Positions 1 to 11,537 of a DNA stretch of 64,000 nucleotides are shown here, piece after piece. How positions within the stretch are numbered: position 1 is the stretch's first letter; each line of letters begins with the position of its first letter. The notes beneath the pieces are model-generated. The model was not told the origin of the DNA. It saw nothing but the letters and a program-made list of their open reading frames with translations, and searched no databases. The stretch comes from Megascapheus bottae (lineage: Eukaryota; Chordata; Mammalia; Rodentia; Geomyidae): the NCBI GenBank assembly GCA_024803745.1, contig JANJXV010000189.1, positions 1,812,861 through 1,876,860 on the forward strand, given 5' to 3'. Both the position numbers and the translations under genes were made by a program.

Positions 1-560
1 TACACAATGGGATTCTATGCTGCTGTCAGAAAGAACGACATTGCCCCATTTGTAAGGAAATGGAAAGACTTAGAAAAAATCGTATTAAGTGAAGTAAGCT
101 AGACTGAAAGGAACATAGGCTCAATGGTTTCCTTCATTTGTCATAAGCAGTAGAAACCTTGGGCTCTCCTAGCAGAGATTTGCAATAGAACAAAACCTTG
201 ATACATAAGGCCATATAGTATGACGCTAAATGAACGGACCTCTAGGATATAGAAACAAAAGCCATATAATGAATGATTGTTGTCCTTAATGTACTATGTT
301 ATCTCTCATCTCTTTTGCTGTCCCTTGGTTATCTCATTACAGTATCTCACTTTGTTGCCTGATATATTGGATATATTTGTATTTTGGTTATTTGAAATTG
401 GATAGGGAAGGGGGAAAACAAGATGAGGGGTGGGGGTGGGGGGGAGGGAAATGGGGATCAAGACATGTGAAAAGGTATCAATGTATGGGAATTAATACAC
501 CTTCTATCTGGCAAATATCATGTAACCCTTCTATTAATTACAATAAAAATATTTAAAAAA
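1..560 (+). mobile_element. L1 3' end (ORF2 C-terminus and 3' UTR)
   Basis: Starts inside the window edge with the ORF2 tail (MGFYAAVRKNDIAPFVRKW-type reading) and runs through the G-rich 3' UTR (GGGGTGGGGGTGGGGGG near 425) to AATAAAAATATTTAAAAAA. It continues upstream of the window. Confidence 0.9.
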
Positions 561-885
561 GAAAAAAAAGAAATGGGGCTTGAAAAGAAGTAAAAGATTC
601 CAGCCTGAGTAAGTAAAGATTTCAGTGTCATGATGACCCTCAGATAACTAGAAAACAAGGAACATTTTGAGATGGAAAAGCTGTTTTAGTATAATTTAAC
701 TTGCAATGTACTGGTGATATCCTCAGTAATTATAAATTTGGTTTTGATAACTTTACAGCCTTCCTGCCTCCCTCTTTCCTTTTCTCTTTGGCTTCTTCTT
801 CCCACATTCATATCTTCTTTCTTCCCTCCTTTTCTTCTTCTCATCCCTTCTTTTCTCCTTCCTTTCATTTTTTTGAAATGGTATG

Positions 886-1088
886 ATGACTTTTTTTCTT
901 TCTTTTTGCCAGTCGTGGGGCTTGAACTTAGAGCCTGGGCACTCTCCTTGGACATTTTTGCTCAAGGCTAGTGCTCTGCCACTTGAACCACAGCACCACT
1001 TCCGGCTTTTTCTGAATATGTGGTACTGAGGAATCAGACCCAGGGCTTTGTGCATGCTAGGTGTGCACTGTACCATGCTCCCAGCCCC
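886..1088 (-). mobile_element. ID-dimer SINE
   Basis: T-rich head, GCCAGTCGTGGGGCTTGAAC, then GCACTGTACCATGCTCCCAGCCCC; reverse complement of the two ID-like units with tRNA-type A and B boxes. Confidence 0.85.
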
Positions 1089-1289
1089 TTAAAATTCTTT
1101 TAAGTTTAATATCATTTTATCAGCACATAGTAATTGTACATATTATGGAATGCAGTGTGAAATTTTCAGATATGTATGGACTGCATAATGGCGATAAAGG
1201 GTAAAAGCATACAAATCATTTCTAATATCATGTCTCTGTAGCAAAACATTCAAAATCCTCTCTTGTAGCTATCTTAAAATATATATTAG

Positions 1290-1537
1290 TTGCTAGGCGC
1301 AGTGGCTCATGCCTGTAATCCTAGCTACTCAGGAGGCTGAGATCTGAGGATCATTTCAAAGCCAGCCCTGGCACTAAAGTCCATGAGACTCTTACCTCCA
1401 ATTAACCACTAGAAAACCAAAAGTGGTGCTGTGTCTCAAGGGGTAGGCCATTAGTCTTGAACTGAAGAGCTCAGGGACAGCGTCCAGGCCCAGAGTTCAA
1501 GTCCCACGACCGACAAAAAATAGAAAAGAAAATAAAT
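1290..1537 (+). mobile_element. B1-ID composite SINE
   Basis: Begins GCTAGGCGCAGTGGCTCATG, B1-like body, ID-like second half, A-rich tail. Flanked by imperfect TATATATTAGTTG / TATGCATTAGTG. Confidence 0.9.
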
Positions 1538-1720
1538 ATGCATTAGTGCAGCCAGCCTGTTGTTCTCTAGAAAATCAGAACTTACGTGTCCTGGCTAATT
1601 ATAATTTATTGTGATTTGTACCTATTAAATAATAGCTTTTACCCTCCCCTTCCTACTTATTTTCCCAGGCTCTGAAGGCTATGTAACCATTATTTTACTC
1701 TAAGTTACTATGAGACCAAC

Positions 1721-2530
1721 TTTTTTTTTTCTTTTTCTTTTGTTTTTTCTTTTTCTTTTTTTCCATATATTTTTATTGTAATTAATAGAAGGGCTACATT
1801 ATATTCACCAGATAGAAGGTGCATTACTTCACACACATTGATACCCTTTCTCATGTCTTGGTCCCCATTTCCCTCCCCCCATCCCCACCCCTTATCTTGT
1901 TTTCCCCCTTTCCCTATCCGATTTCAAATAACCAAATACGTATATATACAGTATATCAGATAACAAGGTGAAATACTGTAACAATATGAGATAACCAAGG
2001 GACAGCAAAAGAGATGAGAGATAACATAGTACATTAAGGACAACAATTGCTCATTATATGGCTTTTGTTTCTATATCCTGGAGGTCCTTTCATTTAGCAT
2101 CATACTATATGGCCTTATGTATCTAGGTTTTGTTCTATTGTAAATCTCTGCTAGGAGAGCCCAAAGTTTCTACTGCTTATGACAAATGAGGGAAACCATT
2201 GAGCCTATGTTCCTTTGAGTCTGGCTTACTTCACTTAATATGATTTTTTTCTAAGTCTTTCCATTTCCTTACAAATGGGGCAATGTCGTTCTTTCTGACA
2301 GCAGCATAGAATTCCATTGTGTATAAATACCACATCTTGTTGATCCACTCATCAATTGAGGGACATCTGGGTTGGTTCCATATCTTTGCTATGGTAAATA
2401 GTGCTGCAATGAACATCATTATGCTAGTGGCTTTAGTATGCCTTTGTTTCTGGATGATTGGGGAATTGCTGGGTCATAGGGGAGCTCTATGTTTAGTCTT
2501 TTGAGGAACTGCCATACTGCTTTCCATAGT
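1721..2530 (-). mobile_element. 5'-truncated L1, minus strand
   Basis: Poly(T) start, 3' UTR, then ORF2 end in reverse (MWYLYTMEFYAAVRKNDIAP). Target-site duplication TGAGAC(C/A)AACTTTTTTT at 1711 and 2531. Confidence 0.92.
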
Positions 2531-2545
2531 TGAGACAAACTTTTT

Positions 2546-3530
2546 TTACATTCATTGTACTGAATAAAATCATTTCAGTACTTTCTTTGCCTGGTCATTT
2601 CTCTTGACCTTCTCCTCCAGGCTCCTCTTTCAGAGATTGTCTTCTCTAATCCTTTTTCTGTATAAACCTGTAGACAACAAGATGCCAACTCAAACCCAGC
2701 ATAACTGGAATAAGAAACAGCTATTTTGGCTCTACAATCTACCAGGAAAACTTTAGATATGTATGTAGTTGAAAAATAATAATTTGATCTTGAGACATTT
2801 TAAATATATTGGGATTAATCTTGTTTAATATTTTCTTTGAGTGCAGAACTGTGATTAGCACTTAGAAATAGTTTTTTTTAAATAGATGGCAGCCATACCT
2901 TAAAAGCACAGCATATGGTAGAATTACTTTTACCTTACTTAGCCTATATTTGTATACAGAAATGTCACAGTTAATGAAAGTATTAATATGTTTATTTTCA
3001 TTATATCTTATTTTGAGCATAATTACTAATGTCATGTTAAAAAAAAAAAGCCAATGCACTAGCCTATGGAGCTTTGAGAAAGTCAGCACATAGACTGCCT
3101 TTTATCCTGGGACATGTAAGCATGCCCAGAGTCTGCTTCTGTCTTGTGGTTATTGTTACTGGGTTAAGTAGAGTAAGATTGGTACTTGAGTTTTCATAAA
3201 GGGATTTCTTGTTCTGGTGAATTCATCTCTGATTTCTTGCTCCGGAGAGTGGACTAATGCGTAGAAGGGTTATGAGACTATCATAGATTCAGTAATCTAT
3301 CAAATGATTTACAGAACTAAACACATAGTCTGTAACACTGAAAGGAGCAAAGCCCAGTTAGCAACCAGAAAAGGCATTCCAGGTAAAACTAAGGAAAACG
3401 GACTGAAGCCTTGGTGACTGCCCCTCCCTCCTAACCCACTCCTCCACCCCCAGCCCATGAGTATGCTCAGTTAGTTCCTCTGGTAATGAGTGTGACACAC
3501 ACCTAAAATGATGACCAGTACTCCAGCCTA
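2546..3530. other. intron 3, no recognised feature
   Basis: AT-rich sequence between an L1 and a GT repeat. I see no exon, repeat family or conserved motif in it. Confidence 0.5.
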
Positions 3531-3533
3531 GGC

Positions 3534-3570
<37 letters not shown>
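3534..3570. repeat. (GT)n microsatellite
   Basis: About 18 GT units, directly before a minus-strand SINE. Confidence 0.95.
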
Positions 3571-3572
<2 letters not shown>

Positions 3573-3577
3573 TGCAC

Positions 3578-3770
3578 TCGTGTGGGACTTGAACTCAAGG
3601 TCCAGGCACTGTCTTTGAGCTTTTATGGTTGAAGGCTTAGCTCGCTACCACTTGAGCCACAGCTCACTTCTGGAGTCTCAGGCTTTCCTGCTCAGACTTT
3701 GAGCTGTGACTCTTAGATCCAGCCTCCTAAGTAGCTAGAATCACAGGCATGAGCCATTGGGGTACCCCAC
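3578..3770 (-). mobile_element. B1-ID composite SINE, diverged
   Basis: GGGACTTGAACTC start and AGCTAGAATCACAGGCATGAGCC end in reverse orientation. Confidence 0.75.
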
Positions 3771-3773
3771 TGT

Positions 3774-3982
3774 TTTTGTTTTTTTTTTTTTTTGTTGCCA
3801 GTCCTGTCCCTTGAACTCAGGGCCTAAGCACTGTCCTTGGGCTTTCTCAAGGCTAGAGCGCTACCACTTGAGCCACAGCACCTTCTGACTTTTTCCTATG
3901 TATGTGGTACCGAGGAATCAAACTAGGTCTTTGTGCATGCCAGGCAAGCACTCCTGCCACTAGGCTAAACTCCCAGCCCCTT
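3774..3982 (-). mobile_element. ID-dimer SINE
   Basis: Poly(T), GCCAGTCCTG...CTCCCAGCCCC, reverse-oriented dimer. Confidence 0.88.
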
Positions 3983-4490
3983 TAGTTTATTTTTGATCAG
4001 TACTGAAGCTTTAAATTTAGGACATGATGCTTGCTCAGGTGGTACCTGGCTCCCAGATTATTATGAAGGGACCATATTTGGGAGCATCTTCTCTGTAGAA
4101 TATAACCAAACTCAAAGTTCCTATAGAATTCCCATACAATAGGCATTTGTGTGGCATAGTGTTTAGGCATTATGAAGTCACTCTTATCAGTTCTGAGGGA
4201 AATGAGAACCATCCCTACATGCCGTTTTCAACTTATGAGCCATTTTCAACTCAAGAGCCAGCCTCATGTATGACTTTTCATGGCTGACTCAAGGTCATGT
4301 GTCTGACAAACACATGAGCCTTGTCTTTGGCATGTGGCTTTTTTTCAGTCTTTTTCACCCTAGAGCTTCCATATAATCTTTCAAGTTGTTATTTGGATCT
4401 AATGAGCTGACTAGATAAGCTCTCCCCCTCCCCCCAGAATCTTAGGCAAACACACCTGGAAAAAGCCTGTGCTGAGGGGAACAGAACACA

Positions 4491-4910
4491 CCCAGCTGGG
4501 CATGATGATGAAACCCAGCACTCAAGGTACAGAGACAGAAGGATCATGAGTTCAAGGCCAAACAGATACAAAGGCCAGGCTGAAGCCGGGTGCGGTGGCT
4601 CACTCCTGTAATCCTAGTTACTCAGGAGGCTGAGATCTGAGGATCATGGTTCAGAGTCATCCCAGGCACTAAAGTCCACAAAACTTATGTACAGGTAGCC
4701 ACCAGAAAACAAGAAGTGGCCTGGTGGCTCAAGGGGTAGGGCGGTAGCCTTGAACTGAAGAGCTCAGGGACAGTGCCCAGGCCCAGAATTCAAGACCCAT
4801 GATCGACCAAAAAACAAAACAAAACAAAACAGAAAAAAAACCCCAAAACAAAATCAGAGGCCAGGCTGGACTACAGAGGGGGATTCTGTGTCAAAAATAA
4901 AAATGAAACT
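4491..4910 (+). mobile_element. B1 monomer split by a B1-ID SINE
   Basis: A B1-like unit starts at AGCTGGGCATGATG (4496) and resumes at 4853 with AGGCCAGGCTGGACTACAGAG. Between lies a complete B1-ID SINE (4583-4852). AGGCCAGGCTG occurs on both sides as the duplication. Confidence 0.8.
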
Positions 4911-5240
4911 TAAAACAATACCTACTATGTTATTGTGAGGGGACAAACAAGTGTATAGAGGCATGATCGTATTCTGAGTGAAAATGGCCCTTTACTACAA
5001 AAATTAAGTTTCCAAATGTCATATGAAATATGTTGCTTCTGACTGGGAAGGAAATAGTGTTAAGAAACCTAGACTATCAATTTCCTACAGCAAAGGATAT
5101 CTGTCTTCTTTTTTGGGTTAATATTTCTACCAGAAGGTAAAACTGAATAGTAAAAGCTTGTAACTTGACACAGTACTTCATAAAAGTGTTATTCCAAAAA
5201 TATTCAATGCTTGTATTTGATCTTTAAAAAGTACAGGTAC

Positions 5241-5446
5241 AGGGCTGGAAGCATGGCCTAGTGGTAGAATGCTTGCCCAGCATATACGAAGCCTTAGGTT
5301 TGATTCCTTGGTACCACATACACAGAAAAAGCCAGACATAGGTCTGTGGCTCAACTGGTAGAACACTAGCCCTCAACAAAAGTGCTCAAAGACAGTGCCC
5401 AGGCCCTGAGTTCTAGCCCCAGGACTGGCAAAAGAAAAAGAAAAAG
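5241..5446 (+). mobile_element. ID-dimer SINE
   Basis: GGGCTGGAAGCATGGCCTAG start, AGGACTGGCAAAAGAAAAAG end. Confidence 0.88.
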
Positions 5447-5772
5447 GTACAAAAGCTAGTCATTGAGAGCTATAGTTAGGGCCCTGTGTCTTTTATCCTC
5501 ATTGGCCCTGGACTGGGGTTAATGCCAGAGCTAGCATTAAGAATTCTTTGCGTTTCTGGTTTCCTGACACTGCTTAGAGTTGAGGGAAAGGATTTAGGGA
5601 GTGAGCTAGCCTTTAAGAACAGCATGTTGATGCATATAGGTGCTGAAGGAAGCGGTCAGCACATCTGAATAAACAGCAGTGGTTTACTTAAGGAAGCCAG
5701 CCTGTGCCAGTTACCCAGCAGAACAAGGCGCATTGCTCAGAGAGGTGGAGGCAGTTTCCAGCAGATGATTGA

Positions 5773-6057
<285 letters not shown>

Positions 6058-6149
6058 TAGGTTTGAGATTCAGCCATGAAACAGATTCTAAAAAAATTGC
6101 AATCTTAGAAATTAAAAGTTCAATAAATCAAAAGTTAAAAAGTATGCAG

Positions 6150-6340
6150 GAGAACCAGGAGCATGGCCTAGTGGTAGAGTGCTTGCCTAACATGCACGAA
6201 GACCTGGGTTCAGTTCCTCGGTACCACATACATAGAAAAAATTGGAAGTGGTAGTGGTAGAGCACTAGCTTTGAGAAAGCTTAAGAACAGTGCTCAGACC
6301 CTGAGTTCAAGTCCCAGGACTGGCAAAAAAAAAAAAAAAA
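6150..6340 (+). mobile_element. ID-dimer SINE (first of tandem pair)
   Basis: ACCAGGAGCATGGCCTAGTG start; ends in an A-rich tail immediately followed by a second copy. Confidence 0.88.
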
Positions 6341-6349
6341 GAATTTAAA

Positions 6350-6540
6350 AAGGCTGGGAGTTTGGCCTAGTGGTAGAGTGCTTGCCTAGCATGCACGAAG
6401 ACTCGGGTTTGGTTCCTCAGTACCACATACATAGAAGAAGCCAGAAGTGGTGCTGTGGCTCAAATGGTAAAGCTCTAGCCTTGAGAAAGCCCAAGAACGG
6501 TGCTCAGACCCTCCAGGACTGGTAAAATAAACAAACAATA
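6350..6540 (+). mobile_element. ID-dimer SINE (second of tandem pair)
   Basis: GGCTGGGAGTTTGGCCTAGT start; integrated into or next to the A-rich tail of the preceding copy. Confidence 0.88.
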
Positions 6541-6809
6541 CCAAATTGAATAGGAAACATCACCAATACACTAGATTTAGTAGAAGAAAGAATATAAATA
6601 CCTGGGTATAATATTGTATGCTTGTAATCTCATTACCCATGAGGGTAAAACATGAATGAGGATATGGGTTCGAGGACAGATTGAGAATACAGTAACAATC
6701 TGCATTATACTCATAAATTGGTATGCTGATTTGAAATCCCTCTGTACAGCTACTTTAATGAAATGTATGTGTATGGTAACCATAACTTTCTAGGAAATGA
6801 AAGAACATT

Positions 6810-6905
6810 AGGTCTATGGGTGTAGCTTAGCGACAGACTGTTTGCCTAGTGTGCCCAAGGCTCTTGTTTCTGCCTCCCTAGCACAAAAATATTAAATAAA
6901 AATAA
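6810..6905 (+). mobile_element. ID monomer SINE, diverged
   Basis: GGGTGTAGCTTAGCGACAGA with CCCTAGCACAAAAATA tail; the tRNA-like core without a second unit. Confidence 0.6.
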
Positions 6906-7478
6906 GCAATATATACTATTGGCTAGGAAGATGTGAGCTTGATATGTTATTGCTTTCTTTTCTTTTTTCATGCTCTTTTAAGGACAGCTGCTGTGTCTTT
7001 TTAATTTGTGAGATATGAAAAAAAATAAGGGATTTTTCATAAGCAATGCAAATCTTTTTGAAAATGTATTATGGTAATGCTGAGTTTTGAGAGATGTCCT
7101 CTTTCTTTTCGTGACTCCGTTTGCCAGCGGGTGTAAGTAAGCGGGTGTAAGTAAGCTGCTGTAGCCTTTCAGCTAAGCAGTAATGCGGACTCACTGGACC
7201 ACAGGGACACTGTGCCGGAGTGCTAAAGACTGCTCGTGGTTGATCTCGTGTTTCCTAGATGGGAAAAGTCTGAAACAAGGGGTCCATGTGGACACAGAAG
7301 CCATGCACGTGCTCACTGACATACTTTAGGGAAGGTGCAGAGAAGGCATCTTGGAGTGGATGTGGGTGGCAGTGAGGAAGGAATATGCTTTGTGTGTACA
7401 TTCTGGTGACCACTTACACATTCCAGTGCACCCAACACAAGTGTCTTATCAGTCACATGTTTATGTCTTTCATTGTAG
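6906..7478. other. intron 4, no recognised feature
   Basis: Only a short direct repeat GCGGGTGTAAGTAA (7128 and 7141) stands out. Confidence 0.5.
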
Positions 7479-7683
7479 ACTCAGAAGTGGTTCATTTTGA
7501 TGGGAAAAGTTCTTTGCTGTATACCTTTCATCAGAAATCCACACGTCCAACAAAGGAAGTCCTTTCTCTGAAATTTAAATCCAGAAAGCGTGATGGGATT
7601 CTGCTGCATAGGCAAGGACGAAATGGCAAGTGTTTCCATCCTGGAATTAGCTCAAGGAAAACTCATCCTGTCTCTCAATTCAG
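7479..7683 (+). pseudogene. CNTNAP3: CNTNAP3-like exon 5 (LamG1 start), +1 frameshift
   Basis: Acceptor ATTGTAG, donor CAG|GTAGAA. The first two thirds read HFDGKSSLLYTFHQK and LSLKFKSRKRDGILLH, the first strands of laminin G domain 1. After GRNG (about 7628) the homology moves to the next frame, where SILELAQGKLILSLNSG follows. The exon is 205 bp against 204 bp expected in the family, so one base was gained between about 7626 and 7640. In the shifted frame translation meets TGA as soon as exon 6 is joined (9160-9162). Confidence 0.85.
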
Positions 7684-8104
7684 GTAGAAATGTCATGGAA
7701 GTGTTTTAGAAAACACCATTATTTAGATGAATGTATTTTATGCTTAAATTTTCAGTAAATAGTGACTTCTTCCTGAAACTAAATCCATGAAAAGTGAAGG
7801 GAGGCTTTACAAATAGTTGTGCGGAGTCCTTTATAGAAACAGCATCTGCAGTTCAGGGGAACAAAGTTGCCATACAGTTGAGGACTAGTAACATGAACAT
7901 GTTTGTATCTGAACTGTATGTCTCCACAGTTGAATTGTATAGGAACCTCATTAGCTGATCAATCGTAGCTGCTGATAATGTTATAAAGACACAAATGTAT
8001 CATTGTAAAATTCTGAGATACTACTAGTAATAGGGTCATAAGAAGAAAAGAGTTTCAACTTAGATGAAAATACAATGAATAACGATAATAATAATACAAA
8101 GGAA

Positions 8105-8225
8105 TGGCAGACCGAGTGGCACACACCTATAATTCTAGCACTGATGCAGCTGAGAAAGAAGAAATCAGGGATTTTAGGCCAGCCTAATATGTGGTAAGAT
8201 TCTGCCTCCAAAACACCCAAAGAGA
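8105..8225 (+). mobile_element. B1 monomer-like SINE, old
   Basis: GGCAGACCGAGTGGCACACACC to CTGCCTCCAAAACACCCAAAG pattern of a diverged B1. Confidence 0.55.
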
Positions 8226-8308
8226 AATTATTCAAGGTCAAAAGTAGATTGTGTTCAAAATAAAGGTTAATCCAGGTAGTGTACATCTACTTAAGAGGTG
8301 GAGATAGA

Positions 8309-8493
8309 GACCAGGAGTTTGGCCTACTGGTAGAGTGCTTGCCTAGCATGCACGAAGACCTGGGTTCGAGTCCTCAGTACCATATGTGTAGAAAAAAGCC
8401 AGAAGTGGTGCTGTGGCTCAAGTGGTAGAGCTGAGAAAGCCCAAGGACAGTATTCAGACCCTCAGTTCAAGGCCCAGAACTGGCAAAGAAAAG
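8309..8493 (+). mobile_element. ID-dimer SINE
   Basis: CCAGGAGTTTGGCCTACTGG start; near-duplicate AGAGGTGGAGATAGA / AGAGATGGAGATAGA flanks. Confidence 0.88.
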
Positions 8494-8563
8494 AGATGGA
8501 GATAGATAGGAAGGATCATAGTTTGAGGCCAGCTTTGACAAAAAAACGAGACCCACCCCAACA

Positions 8564-8775
8564 AAAAGCTGGGTGCTTTATGTCTGTTGTCCCAGCCTCA
8601 CAAGGAAAGAAATGTAAGTAGGAGAATCATGGTCTGGGGTCTATCCTGGGTAAAATGCAAGACTATTTCCAAATTAACCAAAGCCAGAAAGGCTTGGGGG
8701 ATAATCTTGAGTGGAGGAGTGCTTACAGCACTGAGTTCAAACTCCAGTTCTGCCAAAAAAAAAAGTAAAGGATTA
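8564..8775 (+). mobile_element. B1-ID composite SINE, diverged
   Basis: GCTGGGTGCTTTATGTCTG start, poly(A) tail near 8755. Confidence 0.65.
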
Positions 8776-8848
8776 AGATAAAACAATTAGCTAAATACTT
8801 CTTCAGATGGAAGATGATAAGCAAGCTGTAATTGTGAGACATTATAGA

Positions 8849-8855
8849 CTTCTAT

Positions 8856-8894
<39 letters not shown>

Positions 8895-8896
8895 TT
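8849..8896. repeat. (ATTT)n microsatellite
   Basis: Twelve ATTT units, the T-rich end of the adjoining minus-strand SINE. Confidence 0.95.
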
Positions 8897-9122
8897 TCTG
8901 TGGGTCGTGGGGTTTGAACTCTGGGCTTGGGCACTATCCCTGAGCTCTTCAGTTCAAGGCTACTGATCTACCCCTTGAGCCACAGCGCCATTTCCGGTTT
9001 TCTAGTGGTTAGAGATAAGAGTCTCACAGTCTTTAGTGTTCAGGCTAGCTTTGAACCACGATCCTCAGATCTCAGCCTCCTGAGTAGCTAGGATTACAGG
9101 CGTGAGCCACTGCATCCGGCTT
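8897..9122 (-). mobile_element. B1-ID composite SINE
   Basis: GTGGGTCGTGGGGTTTGAAC start and GCGTGAGCCACTGCATCC end; reverse orientation, 36 bp before exon 6. Confidence 0.9.
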
Positions 9123-9158
9123 AGAATTCTTTACTAGAAACCACAGTTCTCTTTTCAG

Positions 9159-9342
9159 GTGAGGCTAACATGCCCTCCTTTGATGCACAGCAGTCCTCAG
9201 CCTGGGCAGCCTGCTGGATGACCAGCACTGGCATTCCCTTCTCCTGGAGCTACACAACACACATGGCAGCCTCACTGTGGACAAGCACGCTCGGCTTTTC
9301 CAGGCACAGCCAGGATCCAGCTATCTGGATCTTGATTATAAG
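9159..9342 (+). pseudogene. CNTNAP3: CNTNAP3-like exon 6 (LamG1 middle), -1 frameshift
   Basis: Acceptor TCTTTTCAG, weak donor AAG|GTGGCA. The start reads GEANMPS in the inherited phase; from about 9200 the family core GSLLDDQHWHSLLLEL, LTVDKHARLFQ and SSYLDLDYK is found one frame away. The length is 184 bp against 185 expected, so a single base was lost around 9186-9203. The exon ends in phase 0 as the family requires. By itself the -1 would offset the +1 of exon 5, but the stop at the junction comes first. Confidence 0.85.
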
Positions 9343-9599
9343 GTGGCACAATTACTTGTTAAGTGTATCAGATTATATCAGAGAAATGAAATATAGTCTC
9401 CTAGAGAAAATAGTATTACATAGAGCAATACCCATCCTTCTCTAGAAATTCAGACTCTGGTGGGCTACTTGTATGGCCATCACATAGTGGGAGATACATA
9501 TACATGGGCCACTTCAGTGGTGACACAGATCTACACAGCCACAGCATCACTAAGTGAGAAACCTTATAGAGACTACCTTGTCCAAGCTGTCTGTCCTGT

Positions 9600-9787
9600 C
9601 TTTTTTTTTTTTGCCATTCCTGGGCTTGAGCTCAGGGCCTGAGCAGTCCTTGGACTTTGTCAAGGCTAGAGCTCTACCACTTGAGCCTCAGCACCACTTC
9701 CAGCTTTTTTCTATGTATGTGGTACCGAGGAATCCAACCTGGGACTTCGTGCATGCTAGGCAAGCACTCTACCACTAGGCCAAACTG
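9600..9787 (-). mobile_element. ID-dimer SINE
   Basis: Poly(T), GCCATTCCTGGGCTTGAGC ... ACTCTACCACTAGGCC. Confidence 0.88.
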
Positions 9788-9871
9788 TCTTAAGACTCTA
9801 TATGATCATGGCGTGGTTCATAATTGTGCAAACACACTACTGCTCTGTCTTACCATGCACAGATGTTAGCC

Positions 9872-10046
9872 TTTTTTTTTTTTTGGCAGTACTGGCACTT
9901 GAACTCAGAGCCTAGGCACTGAGAAGTTTTGCTCAAGGCTAATGTTCTGCCACTTGTGCCATAATACCTCTTCCAGCCTGACTGAACCCAGGGCTTTGTG
10001 CATGCACGGCAAGCACTTTACCATTAGGCCACACTCCCGGCCCTAG
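9872..10046 (-). mobile_element. ID-dimer SINE, diverged
   Basis: Poly(T), GGCAGTACTGGCACTTGAAC ... CACACTCCCGGCCC. Confidence 0.8.
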
Positions 10047-10231
10047 ATGTTAGTCTTTTGATGTGAGTAAATATACTGTTAAGTATATTTTAGGAAGATA
10101 TTTTAGGCCAATCAGTATGTATTAAGACCCTATCTCCTTGTCTCCTAAAGTGCCTAGTTTAAGAAGCTAATGTATGAAAAGAAATCAATACAACAAGCAG
10201 TATTTTAAGTAATGTTGTTTTGGACAATTCT

Positions 10232-10275
10232 AGGTCTCTCTCTCCCTCTCTCTCCCTCCCTCCCCCCCCTCTCTG
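10232..10275. repeat. CT-rich simple repeat
   Basis: TCTCTCTCCCTC and C-tract repeats ahead of a minus-strand SINE. Confidence 0.85.
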
Positions 10276-10506
10276 TGTTTGTGTTGGTACTGCTGTCTGA
10301 ACTCAGGGCCTACACACTGAGTTCCTTTAGATCCTCTGCTCAAGGCTGACACTACCACCTGAGGTACAGTTCTACTTCCAGCTTTTTGGTGGTTAATTGG
10401 GGATATGAGTCTCAGACTTTCCTGCCCAGGCTGGCTTCGAACTGCAGTCCTCAGATCTCAGCCTTGGGGAGGAGCTAACATTACAGCATGAGCCACCCAC
10501 AGCTAG
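10276..10506 (-). mobile_element. B1-ID composite SINE, diverged
   Basis: Reverse ID part (CTGAACTCAGGGCC) followed by reverse B1 part ending GCATGAGCCACC. Confidence 0.8.
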
Positions 10507-11275
10507 TTGGATAATTCCTTTTTCGTTTGGAATTTGATTGTAAGTCATAAATATTCCTTCTTTCATCAGATCATCCTAAACAGACTAAGTGACACTGGAG
10601 AGGTCAGGCGCAATCAGTATGTATCTTACATGATTTGTTAAGAATCAAGGGAGAGAAATTTCCGTAAACCTATTCTCTATTAGTTAGGGTTTCTGAAGGT
10701 CCAAAGCTGTCAGCATATTGCTCATGTATCACCACCCTATACTGAGTTGGAGGACTTGTTCTGATGCCCCTGCTTAGCATTGCACCAGGCATATCAAGCA
10801 AACCAGGGAGCTTCATTCAGTGTTCACTGGCAACAGTACAGGAGACCAATGGCAGAGCTTGCTCTTGAATAACAGCATCGCATCAGTGGCTTAATTACTC
10901 TGACCTAATAATGTTATGGTAGAAGCCAATATCCTGTAACCTGGTTGCTAGAAAGTTTGTGAAACCAAAGGTAATTGGAGTAGGATATGTTCTTATGTTG
11001 ATCAAGATAACATAAATATGAAGTAAAGATGAAACACCATCCACAAATAAGTCACATGACTGACAAATTGTAGTAAGAAACCCTATTGTACATATGGTGA
11101 AGACAGTAACAAGTTGCATCTTAAAACTTGATTTGCAATGAACATAGCAGTGTAAAACAATGCAAAACAAAAATTGAGGCCAATTATCACTACACTTGTA
11201 AACAGAAACATGTTAGCTTGATAATCAGAAAATAATTAAACAATATTATTTAATGCCATTGTTTTTCTTTCTAAG
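10507..11275. other. intron 6, no recognised feature
   Basis: Plain AT-rich sequence up to exon 7; nothing recognised. Confidence 0.5.
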
Positions 11276-11419
11276 ATCAGCTTTGGAGGGATTCCTGAGC
11301 ATGGGAATTCATCGACATTTCCACACAAGAATTTTGATGGATGTTTTGAAAATCTCTTCTATAATGGAGTGGATATCACTCATCTGTCCAAGAAACACAG
11401 TTCACGGATTCTCTTCATG
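11276..11419 (+). pseudogene. CNTNAP3: CNTNAP3-like exon 7 (LamG1 end), donor GT changed to AT
   Basis: 144 bp, exactly the family length, reading ISFGGIPEHG, then NFDGCFENLFYNGVDITHLS, then KKHSSRILFM. It completes laminin G domain 1 and includes the conserved GC.ENLYYNG motif. The coding frame is open. The next six intron bases are ATAAGC where GTAAGC is expected, so the invariant G of the 5' splice site is lost. The intron ends in an ordinary AG, so this is not a recognisable U12 AT-AC intron. Confidence 0.85.
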
Positions 11420-11537
11420 ATAAGCAGGCCTAAATATGAGATTAATAGAAAACCTGCAATTGGATTCATTAATTTAGTTTTTTACATGTTTTTCCTAAAG
11501 GTACAAATCATGTATAGTTTACATTTATGCCTTATTT

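Noticed and set aside
753..1076. Open frame of 107 codons, minus strand
   Set aside because: It lies over an ID-dimer SINE and its T-rich flank; translated SINEs of this kind recur throughout the window.
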